Part shown: piece after piece, positions 31,273-39,837 of the stretch
How positions within the stretch are numbered: the stretch's first letter is position 1
How the letters are laid out: every line of letters begins with the position of its first letter
Assembly (NCBI GenBank): GCA_902791025.1
Contig: CADATZ010000027.1
Coordinates: forward strand, 1-44,436
Length of the DNA stretch: 44,436 nt
DNA from: an uncultured Chloroflexota bacterium
GTDB lineage: Bacteria > Chloroflexota > Anaerolineae > Anaerolineales > Anaerolineaceae
Direction of reading: 5' to 3'
The notes under the pieces: model-generated
Told to the model about the DNA's origin: nothing
The model's database searches: none
The model's input: only the letters and a program-made list of their open reading frames with translations
Translations under genes and position numbers: made by a program

Positions 31273-32589
31273 ATGTTATATGAAAAGCTGCTGTCCGGAG
31301 AAGTGAAACTGTCACTAATCGGACTGGGATATGTGGGGATGCCTATTGCAGTTGCGTTCTCCAGAAAAATAAAAGTCGTTGGCTTTGACTTGAATGAATC
31401 GAAAATTGAGCTATACCGTCAGGGAATCGATCCGACAAAAGAAGTTGGGGATGAAGAGATATCCCGATCTACAGTGGAATTCACCTGCGATGAGAAAAAA
31501 CTTGAAGAGGCTCGCTTTCATATTGTAGCGGTACCTACGCCAATTAATCCGGATAAATCGCCCGATTTGAAACCGGTTATTTCTGCCAGCAGAATTCTGG
31601 GCAGGCACCTTAAACCCGGTTCGATCGTGGTTTATGAATCAACAGTATACCCCGGTGTAACGGAAGATATTTGTGTTCCGGAGCTGGAGAAGGCTTCCGG
31701 ATTGAAATGCGGCGTTGATTTTCGTGTCGGTTATTCTCCCGAACGCATCAATCCGGGCGATAAGGTTCACCGATTGGAAAATATCCGCAAAATTGTCTCA
31801 GGAATGGATTCGGAAACGTTAGAGGAAATCAAAAACGTCTATAATCTCGTCATTGAAGCCGGTACCGTTCCTGTTTCCAACATCAAGACCGCGGAAGCAA
31901 TTAAAGTCGTCGAAAACAGTCAGCGTGATATTAATATTGCCTTTGTCAATGAGCTGGCAATGGTGTTTGACCGCATCGGAATAGATACAAATGAAGTAAT
32001 TGATGGCATGAATACCAAGTGGAACGCGCTCGGGTTCCGTCCGGGATTGGTTGGCGGTCATTGTATCGGGGTCGATCCATTTTATTTCACTTATATGGCC
32101 GAGCGGCTTGGATATCACAGTCAGATCATTCTTTCCGGCAGGAAGGTCAATGATGATATGGGGAAATTCATTGCTCAGACAGCTATTCGTGAAATGATTC
32201 TCTCCGGAATGCCGCCCCGAAACATGAAAGTGGTCATTATGGGCTTTACTTTCAAGGAGAATTGTCCTGATCTACGCAATTCCAAGGTTATGGATATTTA
32301 TGAGACACTGGGAACATATTGTATTCATCCCCTCGTTTACGATCCTCTTGCTGATCCTGATGAATGCAGAGATCTTTATGGAATAGAGTTATCTCCGCTT
32401 GAAGACCTGAAAGACGCCCAATGCATTATTCTGGCTGTTGCTCATGAGGAATTTCGTGAGATGGGATTTCATGGCATTCGTTCCTTATTTATGGATAATA
32501 ATCGTGAGCATGTACTGATCGATGTGAAAGGGATCCTGAGACGTGACGAAGTCGCAAAGGATAAAAATGTCCGATACTGGCGTTTATAA
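31273..32589 (+). CDS. UDP-N-acetylhexosamine 6-dehydrogenase (TviB/WbpO-like)
   Basis: A 438-residue nucleotide-sugar dehydrogenase. It oxidises C6 of a UDP-N-acetylhexosamine, giving the uronic acid donor (UDP-GlcNAcA or UDP-GalNAcA) with NAD. The Rossmann loop GLGYVGMP is at 17-24. AVPTPINPDKSPDL, YESTVYPGVTEDICVP and GYSPERINPGDK follow, and the catalytic Cys is C264 in GGHCIGVDPFY. These patterns match the TviB/WbpO branch rather than UDP-glucose dehydrogenase. AGAGGAA precedes the ATG. It is the first gene of the exopolysaccharide locus and most likely makes the acidic donor for the synthase at 34410; the exact epimer cannot be told. Confidence 0.92.
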   Translation: MLYEKLLSGEVKLSLIGLGYVGMPIAVAFSRKIKVVGFDLNESKIELYRQGIDPTKEVGDEEISRSTVEFTCDEKKLEEARFHIVAVPTPINPDKSPDLKPVISASRILGRHLKPGSIVVYESTVYPGVTEDICVPELEKASGLKCGVDFRVGYSPERINPGDKVHRLENIRKIVSGMDSETLEEIKNVYNLVIEAGTVPVSNIKTAEAIKVVENSQRDINIAFVNELAMVFDRIGIDTNEVIDGMNTKWNALGFRPGLVGGHCIGVDPFYFTYMAERLGYHSQIILSGRKVNDDMGKFIAQTAIREMILSGMPPRNMKVVIMGFTFKENCPDLRNSKVMDIYETLGTYCIHPLVYDPLADPDECRDLYGIELSPLEDLKDAQCIILAVAHEEFREMGFHGIRSLFMDNNREHVLIDVKGILRRDEVAKDKNVRYWRL

Positions 32590-32705
32590 TAAAGGTTTTG
32601 TTGGCTTCAACGATTTTTTGCTGCTAAAATGAAAAATTTCCTTTTGCATATAACCAACCGGCTTGTGATTGCTGCACATGAGGCTTTCAAAGGAGTTCAT
32701 TTCCG

Positions 32706-34403
32706 ATGAGAAAGAAATTGATACTCTTGCTTTTTGGATTGTTGTTCCTTGAAGCCGTTGTGTTTGCTTTGTTGTGGTGGCGCGGGTTCCTGCCGGGACA
32801 GGGTGGAAGCCCATATGCCAGAGAGAGTATAGAGCAGCATGATGTGACTGTGCTGCACTATGACCGCCGCCGCGTGTATGATGCTGCTGATACGATTGCT
32901 TTAGCCAAAGAAAAATTATCCACTGAAACAGAAATGGCAGAGATCAAGAAAAAGGCTGATGTTTCACAGCGAAAAGTAACTCTCGTATTCAGTGGTATGG
33001 CGACGCCGGCTGAAATGGAACAGATCCTCACTATGGTCAAGGAGTATCATGTGTCTCCGATCTTTATTTTGGATGGAATGTCCGCATCGGAGGATCCGGA
33101 AACAACAAGAAATATTGCCGCAAGCGGATATGAGATCGGTAATTATGGCTTGAGAGCTGAAACACATTGGGAAAACACTTCGGAAGAAACACTTGTGGAG
33201 TCTGTTGCGTACACACAGGTGATACTTAAAACGATTACCAGAAAAACACCGGATATTTTTCTTGGTAATGCTACAATTTATACGGATGAAGTGCGGCACG
33301 CGGTGTATTGTACCGATATCAAGCAGGTTATTGAACCGACATCATTTTTATCCTCTACCAGTTTTCCGAGCTTTACCGCGGCTATGGGGTATATAAATAC
33401 ATTGAATAATGGGGATATCATTTGTGTAAAGCTGCAGGGTGCTTTGGACGATATTGAATATAACCAGCAGAAGATGGATATTCGTACGATCTGGGAACCT
33501 CAGGAACTGAAAGCGGATGGTATAGAATTACCCGAAACCAGTATAGTGACAACTGTACAGTATTTGTTGGAAGCGCTTCGCACGACTCAGACAGCGGCGG
33601 TGCCCTTATCTCGCTTGTATTTGGATTTTGATCAGGAAGTGGCTGATCTTTTCAACGAGGAAAACAAGGCTGCTGAAAGGAGTTTTCAGGGCGTTTCTAC
33701 AGAAACAGAATACTTTGATTATGTGTTGATGATTGGAGATTCGCTGACACGTACCCTGGCAAACTTCAATTATCCTAACGGATTGGCTGATCATGCTGAT
33801 ATCTGTGCATATGTTTCAATCACTCCCAGCCAGATTATCAATAATGTGACAGCAGAGAATATATATGGAGAACAGGTCGCTGTATGGGATGAAATCACAT
33901 CTTACTACCCGGATGTTATCTATATTATGCTTGGCGCTAACAGTCTCGGAGTGGAAACTGATGAGCATCTGATTCAAACTTACAGTATGCTGCTGGATAA
34001 ATTGATTGATGAATTCCCGTATACTGAAATTGTTGTGGAAGGTTTGACGCCGGTTTCCCGCAAGGTGTCATCAGAACAGCTTTCTTTGACAAATGGCCGC
34101 ATTCGTGCCTTGAATGTACAATTGGCGGAAATGGCATCGGAAAAAGACCTTTATTATCTGGATATCTACAGTGCTTTGTGTAATGAAGATGGTGATTTAC
34201 CGGTGTCTCTTTCCAGAGAAGATGGCATTCACCTGAATGCGGAAGGTTCAGCTCGTTGGGTAGCATTTCTGCAATCTCATGCAATTTCAACTGAGTTTGA
34301 CGTTCTTGAGGAGTCGGATGAACCTGTTGAAAATAACCAGGATGAAAATTCGGCTTTTTCAACAGAGCCGCGGAACTTGTGGATCGAGGAAGGGAAACCG
34401 TAA
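32706..34403 (+). CDS. membrane-anchored fusion: NodB-like pseudo-deacetylase plus SGNH hydrolase
   Basis: A 565-residue protein with an N-terminal membrane anchor (about 4-26), facing outward. Residues about 88-300 follow the NodB deacetylase layout (RKVTLVFSGM, VKEYHVSPIFILDG, IAASGYEIGNYGLRAE), but the metal-binding Asp pair of TFDDG is replaced by FSGM (95-98) and the HxxxH motif is absent, so this half is probably inactive and may bind glycan. Residues about 335-525 form an SGNH domain with GDS (S346), GAN (410-412) and D506/H509 in DGIHLN, all in place. That part could add or remove O-acyl groups. AAAGGAG lies 10 nt before the ATG. The synthase gene follows 6 nt later. Confidence 0.8.
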   Translation: MRKKLILLLFGLLFLEAVVFALLWWRGFLPGQGGSPYARESIEQHDVTVLHYDRRRVYDAADTIALAKEKLSTETEMAEIKKKADVSQRKVTLVFSGMATPAEMEQILTMVKEYHVSPIFILDGMSASEDPETTRNIAASGYEIGNYGLRAETHWENTSEETLVESVAYTQVILKTITRKTPDIFLGNATIYTDEVRHAVYCTDIKQVIEPTSFLSSTSFPSFTAAMGYINTLNNGDIICVKLQGALDDIEYNQQKMDIRTIWEPQELKADGIELPETSIVTTVQYLLEALRTTQTAAVPLSRLYLDFDQEVADLFNEENKAAERSFQGVSTETEYFDYVLMIGDSLTRTLANFNYPNGLADHADICAYVSITPSQIINNVTAENIYGEQVAVWDEITSYYPDVIYIMLGANSLGVETDEHLIQTYSMLLDKLIDEFPYTEIVVEGLTPVSRKVSSEQLSLTNGRIRALNVQLAEMASEKDLYYLDIYSALCNEDGDLPVSLSREDGIHLNAEGSARWVAFLQSHAISTEFDVLEESDEPVENNQDENSAFSTEPRNLWIEEGKP

Positions 34404-34409
34404 AATCAT

Positions 34410-36362
34410 ATGGCTAAGGGGAAAAAACAAGTCATTCATGATGTTCTTCTTCAGGACAAAAAAGACCGGCGCATGCTGCCGGATGTTCCGGATCCGGATA
34501 ATATTCGCTCAGGTTCAGAGCGGCGCGGACATGTAACCATTGACCCTGATGGACAAATAAACTATGAGGAAACGATCAAAAAAAAGAGCGAGGGGAAACG
34601 TTACCTTGTATCTTTGAAAGGTTTACTGATTTGTAAGGGAAATGGAAAAGCAAAAAAAATCCGCTGCACTGTGATTGATTTATCTTATACCGGCGCATTG
34701 ATAACTTTGGATGAGGATAATGGAGCTGAATGTCTGGAACGGATCCGGAATGCAAAACGCATTATCATTGATTTTGAAATTGAACCCGGATCAATGCCGG
34801 AAGGCGCTGAAATGCGGATTCGGCAAAAAATAAATATTATCCGTACGTTTCAAAGAGAAGAAAACGGAATATTATCCTATCAAATCGGAATACAGTTTGA
34901 TGAACCTTTATCGGAGTATGCCGCGAAACGAAAGGACCGGTTTGATCTCACTATAGCGAGTCTGTGGCTGCTTTTCATTTCTGTGTTCATTATTCTGATG
35001 CGTGCGGAAAGCGTATTATACTTCAAGTTCAGTAAATGGGGATATCTCTATAGTATTATCGCGGCGGTTTTTTTGCTTTCGCGTTATTTTTTTGGCGCTT
35101 TATATAAGCCTGTAAAAATCTATTCGGATTATACACCGGGGGTTACGATCATAATTCCCTGTTTCAATGAAGAAACCTGGATCGAAAAAACAATTATCAG
35201 CTGTGTAAACCAGGATTATCCTATTGATAAACTTGAGGTACTTGTCGTGGACGACTGTTCTACGGACAAATCTCCGCAAGTGATCCAGGATACCATTGCC
35301 AGACTGGAAGAACGGGAAAGTCGATATAATATCAGAGAGCGTGTTAAATATGTACCCCAGCCAAAAAACGGCGGCAAACGTGAGGCTCTTGCTCGCGGTG
35401 CGAAAATAGCCAAGCATGAATTGATCGTATTTGTAGATTCAGACAGTTTTTTGGATGTATATGCGATCCGCAATCTTGTTCAGCCGTTCCAGGATCCACA
35501 AATGGGCGGTGTTTCAGGACGGACAGATGTAGCGAATACCTATACCAATGCCCTTACAAAAATGCAGAGCGTTCGTTATTATATCGCATTCCGGATCATG
35601 AAGGCTGCGGAGGCTTATTTCGATGCGGTGACTTGTCTGTCAGGTCCGCTCTCATGCTATAAGAAGAGCGTTGTTTTGGAAAATATGGATGCCTGGCTGA
35701 ATCAAAAGTTTTTGGGGCAGAGAGCTACTTTTGGAGATGACAGAAGCATGACGAATTTTATCCTTCGTCATCATCGGACAAGCTATCAGGATACCGCGGT
35801 TTGCTATACTATTGTTCCAAATGACCATCGAACCTTCCTGAAACAGCAAATGCGGTGGAAACGGTCCTGGCTGCGTGAATCTTTGGTCGCCGCAAGGTTT
35901 ATGTGGCGTAAAGAACCGTTTATGGCTGTATTTTTCTATGCGGGATTAATTGTACCTATCGCGGCACCTATTGTTGTTCTTTATAATCTGATTTATATCC
36001 CTCTGACCAGACGTGTATTTCCTACAACCTTTCTTGTAGGATTGCTGATGATGAGTTTGCTGATGAGCGTGGCTCAACTCTTTTTGCGTAAGAGTAAAAC
36101 ATGGCTTTATGGGCTGCTTTTCTGTTTTTATTATGAAGCTGTTTTGTTGTGGCAAATGCCATGGGCGTGGGTCACCTTTTGGAAATCTACCTGGGGAACC
36201 CGCATGACGCCTGAAGATGTGAAGGAAGCGGAAAAGAAAGCCGAAAAGAAAAGACAGCGCGAAGAGGCCAAAGCTGAAAAAGACAAAAAAGCTGAAGAAG
36301 CCCAAGACGCTGAAAAAGCTCAAGAAGCTGAAGAAGCTCAAGCAGTTGAAAAAGCTCTGTGA
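34410..36362 (+). CDS. PilZ-fused, hyaluronan-synthase-like family 2 glycosyltransferase
   Basis: A 650-residue membrane polysaccharide synthase. A PilZ domain spans about 60-168: DLSYTG (90-95) fits the [DN]xSxxG motif, but the upstream RxxxR appears as KSEGKR (59-64). Two membrane helices (about 181-197 and 212-232) lead to the GT2 domain: DDCSTD (281-286), DSD (343-345), GDDR (442-445) and QQMRW (479-483). FLGQRATFGDDRSMTN, LKQQMRWKRSWLRE and a late WGTR (595-598) closely follow hyaluronan synthases. Further membrane helices lie at about 505-590. The last 45 residues are a Lys/Glu/Ala-rich coiled coil. It should polymerise and export a polymer in response to cyclic di-GMP; the acidic donor probably comes from the gene at 31273. 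Confidence 0.88.
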   Translation: MAKGKKQVIHDVLLQDKKDRRMLPDVPDPDNIRSGSERRGHVTIDPDGQINYEETIKKKSEGKRYLVSLKGLLICKGNGKAKKIRCTVIDLSYTGALITLDEDNGAECLERIRNAKRIIIDFEIEPGSMPEGAEMRIRQKINIIRTFQREENGILSYQIGIQFDEPLSEYAAKRKDRFDLTIASLWLLFISVFIILMRAESVLYFKFSKWGYLYSIIAAVFLLSRYFFGALYKPVKIYSDYTPGVTIIIPCFNEETWIEKTIISCVNQDYPIDKLEVLVVDDCSTDKSPQVIQDTIARLEERESRYNIRERVKYVPQPKNGGKREALARGAKIAKHELIVFVDSDSFLDVYAIRNLVQPFQDPQMGGVSGRTDVANTYTNALTKMQSVRYYIAFRIMKAAEAYFDAVTCLSGPLSCYKKSVVLENMDAWLNQKFLGQRATFGDDRSMTNFILRHHRTSYQDTAVCYTIVPNDHRTFLKQQMRWKRSWLRESLVAARFMWRKEPFMAVFFYAGLIVPIAAPIVVLYNLIYIPLTRRVFPTTFLVGLLMMSLLMSVAQLFLRKSKTWLYGLLFCFYYEAVLLWQMPWAWVTFWKSTWGTRMTPEDVKEAEKKAEKKRQREEAKAEKDKKAEEAQDAEKAQEAEEAQAVEKAL

Positions 36363-36395
36363 CAAAACCAAATTGAGAGAATAAAGGAAAATCGA

Positions 36396-38228
36396 ATGAA
36401 TTGGGTCCAAAGAAAAAACATTTGGAAAGTAATTCGAAGTATTATACAGGGGATCATTTTGATCATATTATTGGATGTGATAGTCCATGCGCTGTTCTCC
36501 TTTTCGATTTACGAGCCATTTATTCCGGATGAAGAAATTTCCCGCGATGGTTTTATAGCTATTTCATATTTTGGAACAGACCAGGAAGGTGATTCAACGT
36601 TGATCAGTGTTTCTCGTCTGGATGAACATCTGGCTGCATTGAAGAAGCAGGGGTATGTGACAATCACTCAGCAGGATGTAATAGATTATTATAAAAACGG
36701 AAAATCACTGCCTGAAAAGTCTCTGCTGCTGATGTTTGAGGATGGACGCAGAGATACTGCTATTTTCTCACAGCCGCTGTTGGAAAAATACAACTTCAAG
36801 GCAACAGCATTAACCTATGCGGAAAAATTCTATGCCAAAGACAGCAAATTTCTTTCTGTACCGGACCTGAAGGATTTGATCAAAACGTCCTATTGGGAGA
36901 TGGGGACCAATGGCTACCGTCTGTATTATATCAATGTGTTTGACCGTTACGACTTTTATCTCGGCGAAATGTCTACACTGGAATTCAACTCATTGTCCAG
37001 TGGATTAAACCGAAGCTATAATCACTATCTGATGGATTATGTCAGGGATGCAGACGGTTTACCCAAGGAGAGTTATTCGGAAATGGTAAGGCGCATTACT
37101 GCTGATTATGATGGTATGGCTCGTGAATATAAAGGTTTTCTGGGTGAGGTGCCGTCTCTTTATGTGTTGATGCATGCTAATACCGGCAGATTCGGCAATA
37201 ATGACAAAGTGAGTGCGGTCAATAAGGAAAATCTGACGCGTATCTTTCCAATGACTTTCAATCGCGAAACGGAATGTTGGAACACTTTTGATGATGATCC
37301 CATGGCGATCTATGACCTTACCCGAATGCAGCCGCAGTCTTTTTGGTATGCCAACCATTTGCTCATGCGTGTTCGACAGAGTAATAAACAGGATGTGGAA
37401 TTCATAAACGGTATAGAAGAGACATATGATGACTGGTCTGTGCTGCAGGGCGCTCTGGAATGTAAGCCTGAAAAGCTGGTGGTTACGTGTGAACCAATGT
37501 CTAAAGGGCTTGTCAGACTTAACGAAGGCGAATTATGGGACGATTTAGAACTTACGGTTCGAATGACCGGTAATAAACTTGGGACCCAAACAATTTATTT
37601 GCGGGCAGATGATCAGCTTGAAAGCGGATTGACGTTGAAATTGGAAGACAACGTTTTTATTGTGGAAGAAAACGATACCGAAATTTTTTCCTTATCCATG
37701 GATGAGTTCGACGGAAAACCTCATATTTCCCGAAGTGAGGATGAGAAAGCGGTTCGTATTCGTGAGTTGGAATCTTTGCTGCGCTATGCAAAAACTCCTG
37801 AAGATGTGGCAGCTTATAAAGAGGCGTTGGATTATATAAACAGTCAGGAGACAACAAGCGTAGAGGATGGAGATGCAGAATATATTGCGAAACCGGATGT
37901 GCATGACCTCGGATCGAGAAAGGTTCGAGCCCGTCTTGAGGGTGATAATCTGACAATTTGGGTGGATGACCGTCTGATGGTCGAAAATCTTAAGGTTTCA
38001 GTTTCCGGAAGAGGGGCTTTTGGACTTGGCAGCCAGTGGAATGACTACAATTGGAGTCAGCGTAATCTGACAGACGATGTGTATGACGGTGTATTTGAGA
38101 AACTTGAGATTAAAAACCTGAATGGGGATACGCTATATGATGATGTATTTCATGGTGTTGACGCAGTATGGTATAAAGCTAATGTGATCGTAAAAACTGT
38201 GGTCAATTGGTTTATAAAAAATCTATAA
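36396..38228 (+). CDS. membrane-anchored degenerate polysaccharide deacetylase with C-terminal lectin-like domain
   Basis: A 610-residue extracytoplasmic protein. An N-terminal anchor (about 14-36) precedes a PgaB/IcaB-like deacetylase layout: the lead-in GFIAISYF and LDEHLAALKKQGYVTIT, then LPEKSLLLMFEDGRRD (105-120) where the family has TFDDG. The usual SHTxxH stretch reads GTNGYRLYY (170-178), with no histidines, so the metal site is missing. The C-terminal portion (about 350-605) is beta-rich and ends in a concanavalin-like domain (WVDDRLMVENLKVSVSGRG). It probably binds the polymer rather than deacetylating it. AAAGGA lies 11 nt before the ATG. Confidence 0.7.
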   Translation: MNWVQRKNIWKVIRSIIQGIILIILLDVIVHALFSFSIYEPFIPDEEISRDGFIAISYFGTDQEGDSTLISVSRLDEHLAALKKQGYVTITQQDVIDYYKNGKSLPEKSLLLMFEDGRRDTAIFSQPLLEKYNFKATALTYAEKFYAKDSKFLSVPDLKDLIKTSYWEMGTNGYRLYYINVFDRYDFYLGEMSTLEFNSLSSGLNRSYNHYLMDYVRDADGLPKESYSEMVRRITADYDGMAREYKGFLGEVPSLYVLMHANTGRFGNNDKVSAVNKENLTRIFPMTFNRETECWNTFDDDPMAIYDLTRMQPQSFWYANHLLMRVRQSNKQDVEFINGIEETYDDWSVLQGALECKPEKLVVTCEPMSKGLVRLNEGELWDDLELTVRMTGNKLGTQTIYLRADDQLESGLTLKLEDNVFIVEENDTEIFSLSMDEFDGKPHISRSEDEKAVRIRELESLLRYAKTPEDVAAYKEALDYINSQETTSVEDGDAEYIAKPDVHDLGSRKVRARLEGDNLTIWVDDRLMVENLKVSVSGRGAFGLGSQWNDYNWSQRNLTDDVYDGVFEKLEIKNLNGDTLYDDVFHGVDAVWYKANVIVKTVVNWFIKNL

Positions 38229-38240
38229 GAACGTGACAGG

Positions 38241-39287
38241 ATGGTGAAATTGGGACGTCTGGGTTGGATCATTCTTTGTGCTGTCATTCTGGCTGCAGCG
38301 GGCATATTCATCTTTACGCGTCCAAAGGTGCAGGAACCGCATGAGCAGCAGGAAGTGCTTGTTGATTTGGACTGGAATGTTCAATTGCATCCGGAAAATG
38401 TTTGGGTTGTCTATTGGGATATAGCAGCAGCCAAAGAAATCTCTGCGCTGTCACAGACACTCAAAAGTGTATCTTTGTTCTCTTGCTTTTTTGATGGTCA
38501 GGATGATCTGTTTTTTCCCGAGCAGTTCGTAAATTTAAAAAAACTTGTTAGAGAGGCTTATGATGGACCTCTTTACCTGACATTTGTCAATGATATTATT
38601 TATCAGGATGGTACCACAAGTGAAAAAAACACTGCACTTCTGGATCGTCTGCTGAGCTCAGAAGATGAGATGAGTTACCGTGCTGATGAGTTTTTGAAAA
38701 CAGCAAAAGACTTGGACTGTCAGGGTATTGAGATGGATTTTGAAAAGATCCGGGATGTAACGCAATGGCGGCAGTATGCTCGTATGATTGAATTATTATG
38801 GGAGAAATCACAGGAAAAAGAAATGCCAATGCGTGTTATTCTGCCGGTCAATACTCCTGTAAAAGAGTTCAATTTACCCACCGGCCCGGATTATGTAGTG
38901 ATGTGTTATAACCTTTATGGCAATCACAGCGGACCGGGACCCAAGGCGGATAATAACTTTCTTACCGGTGTTGCGGAAAAATTTCTTGATATTCCAAACA
39001 TTGGATTTGCACTGGCTAATGGTGGGTTTGATTGGAGCAGCAATGGCCATGTTAATCGCTCATTGAAAACAGTTGATGCCAGAAAACTCGCTTTGGAAGT
39101 AAAAGCAACAGAAAAACGTGATAATAACAGTGGTGCCTTGGAATTTCGATATAAGAAAGAGAGTAGTTCGGATTATAATACTGTATGGTATGCCGATGCT
39201 GTCACGTTAGCTTATTGGCGCAGTATATTGGAAGAGAAAATGGGTCATGAAGTGAAAGTCAGTATGTGGCGGATGGAAAGCAAATAG
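38241..39287 (+). CDS. membrane-anchored GH18-like glycoside hydrolase
   Basis: A 348-residue protein with an N-terminal anchor (about 8-26) and a barrel like the YaaH-type branch of glycoside hydrolase family 18. The active-site strand reads QGIEMDFE (161-168): D166 and the acid/base E168 are kept, and the earlier Asp of DxxDxDxE is Glu. MCYNLYGNHSGPGP (221-234) matches the strand after it. Family members cut GlcNAc-containing beta-linked polymers with substrate-assisted catalysis, which would suit an N-acetylated product. It may trim the polymer or release chains. It follows the lectin-like gene by 12 nt. Confidence 0.72.
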   Translation: MVKLGRLGWIILCAVILAAAGIFIFTRPKVQEPHEQQEVLVDLDWNVQLHPENVWVVYWDIAAAKEISALSQTLKSVSLFSCFFDGQDDLFFPEQFVNLKKLVREAYDGPLYLTFVNDIIYQDGTTSEKNTALLDRLLSSEDEMSYRADEFLKTAKDLDCQGIEMDFEKIRDVTQWRQYARMIELLWEKSQEKEMPMRVILPVNTPVKEFNLPTGPDYVVMCYNLYGNHSGPGPKADNNFLTGVAEKFLDIPNIGFALANGGFDWSSNGHVNRSLKTVDARKLALEVKATEKRDNNSGALEFRYKKESSSDYNTVWYADAVTLAYWRSILEEKMGHEVKVSMWRMESK

Positions 39288-39320
39288 AAAGGAATCGAGC
39301 AAAGCAGAAAGGAAGTAAAT

Positions 39321-39824
39321 ATGATGAAAAAAAATATTTTATGCTTGTTATTATTGATTGCAGGAGTTGTTCTTCTTTCCGGTTGTTCCGGTGGAAATCA
39401 GGCACCGTCTTCACCTGCTGCTTCTACCCTTGATGTTAACACAGTCTTTTCAAAATTAAGTGATTTGAATAAAGTGGAAAATCCCCGTGTGGTAGATGAA
39501 TTCTCCCTCACAAATGATTTTAACCTTAAGGCTGATCAGATTGCGGAATATAAAGGTGAGTTGGGCAATACAATGAGCGTGGGAGGAGTGAATCTGGTCG
39601 TGAAGGCTAAAGATGGAAGCGCTTCCGAAGTAAAGAGTACCCTGGAAGCTTATCTTGCTGCACAGGTGGAATTCTATGGAAAATATGCAGAATTCGGAGA
39701 TGTCCAGGCATTACTGAAAAAAGGTGTTGTGCAAACCAGCGGTAATGTGGTTGTACTGGCCGCTGCCGGGACAAACATGTCTTCCCTGGATATAGCAGGT
39801 ACAATAAAAGACGTTCTCAAGTGA
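39321..39824 (+). CDS. DUF4358-type lipoprotein
   Basis: A 167-residue lipoprotein with a signal peptide ending LLSGCSGG (C22). The mature part fits DUF4358, a small family of unknown function often next to MBOAT and DHHW/AlgJ-like O-acetylation genes in Bacillota. Recognisable parts are the long amphipathic LDVNTVFSKLSDLNKVENPRV and the end VVLAAAGTNMSSLD. AAAGGAAG precedes the ATG. It lies between the GH18-like gene and the O-acetyltransferase, so it is inferred to help O-acetylation or polymer handling outside the membrane. Confidence 0.8.
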   Translation: MMKKNILCLLLLIAGVVLLSGCSGGNQAPSSPAASTLDVNTVFSKLSDLNKVENPRVVDEFSLTNDFNLKADQIAEYKGELGNTMSVGGVNLVVKAKDGSASEVKSTLEAYLAAQVEFYGKYAEFGDVQALLKKGVVQTSGNVVVLAAAGTNMSSLDIAGTIKDVLK

Positions 39825-39837
39825 CATCCAGGGCTTT

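Noticed and set aside
34410..36362. Calling the product hyaluronan
   Set aside because: The synthase motifs are similar, but the dehydrogenase gene is of the UDP-N-acetylhexosamine type, and no UDP-glucose dehydrogenase or GlcNAc-1-phosphate uridyltransferase is present. Only a hexosaminuronate-containing polymer can be inferred.
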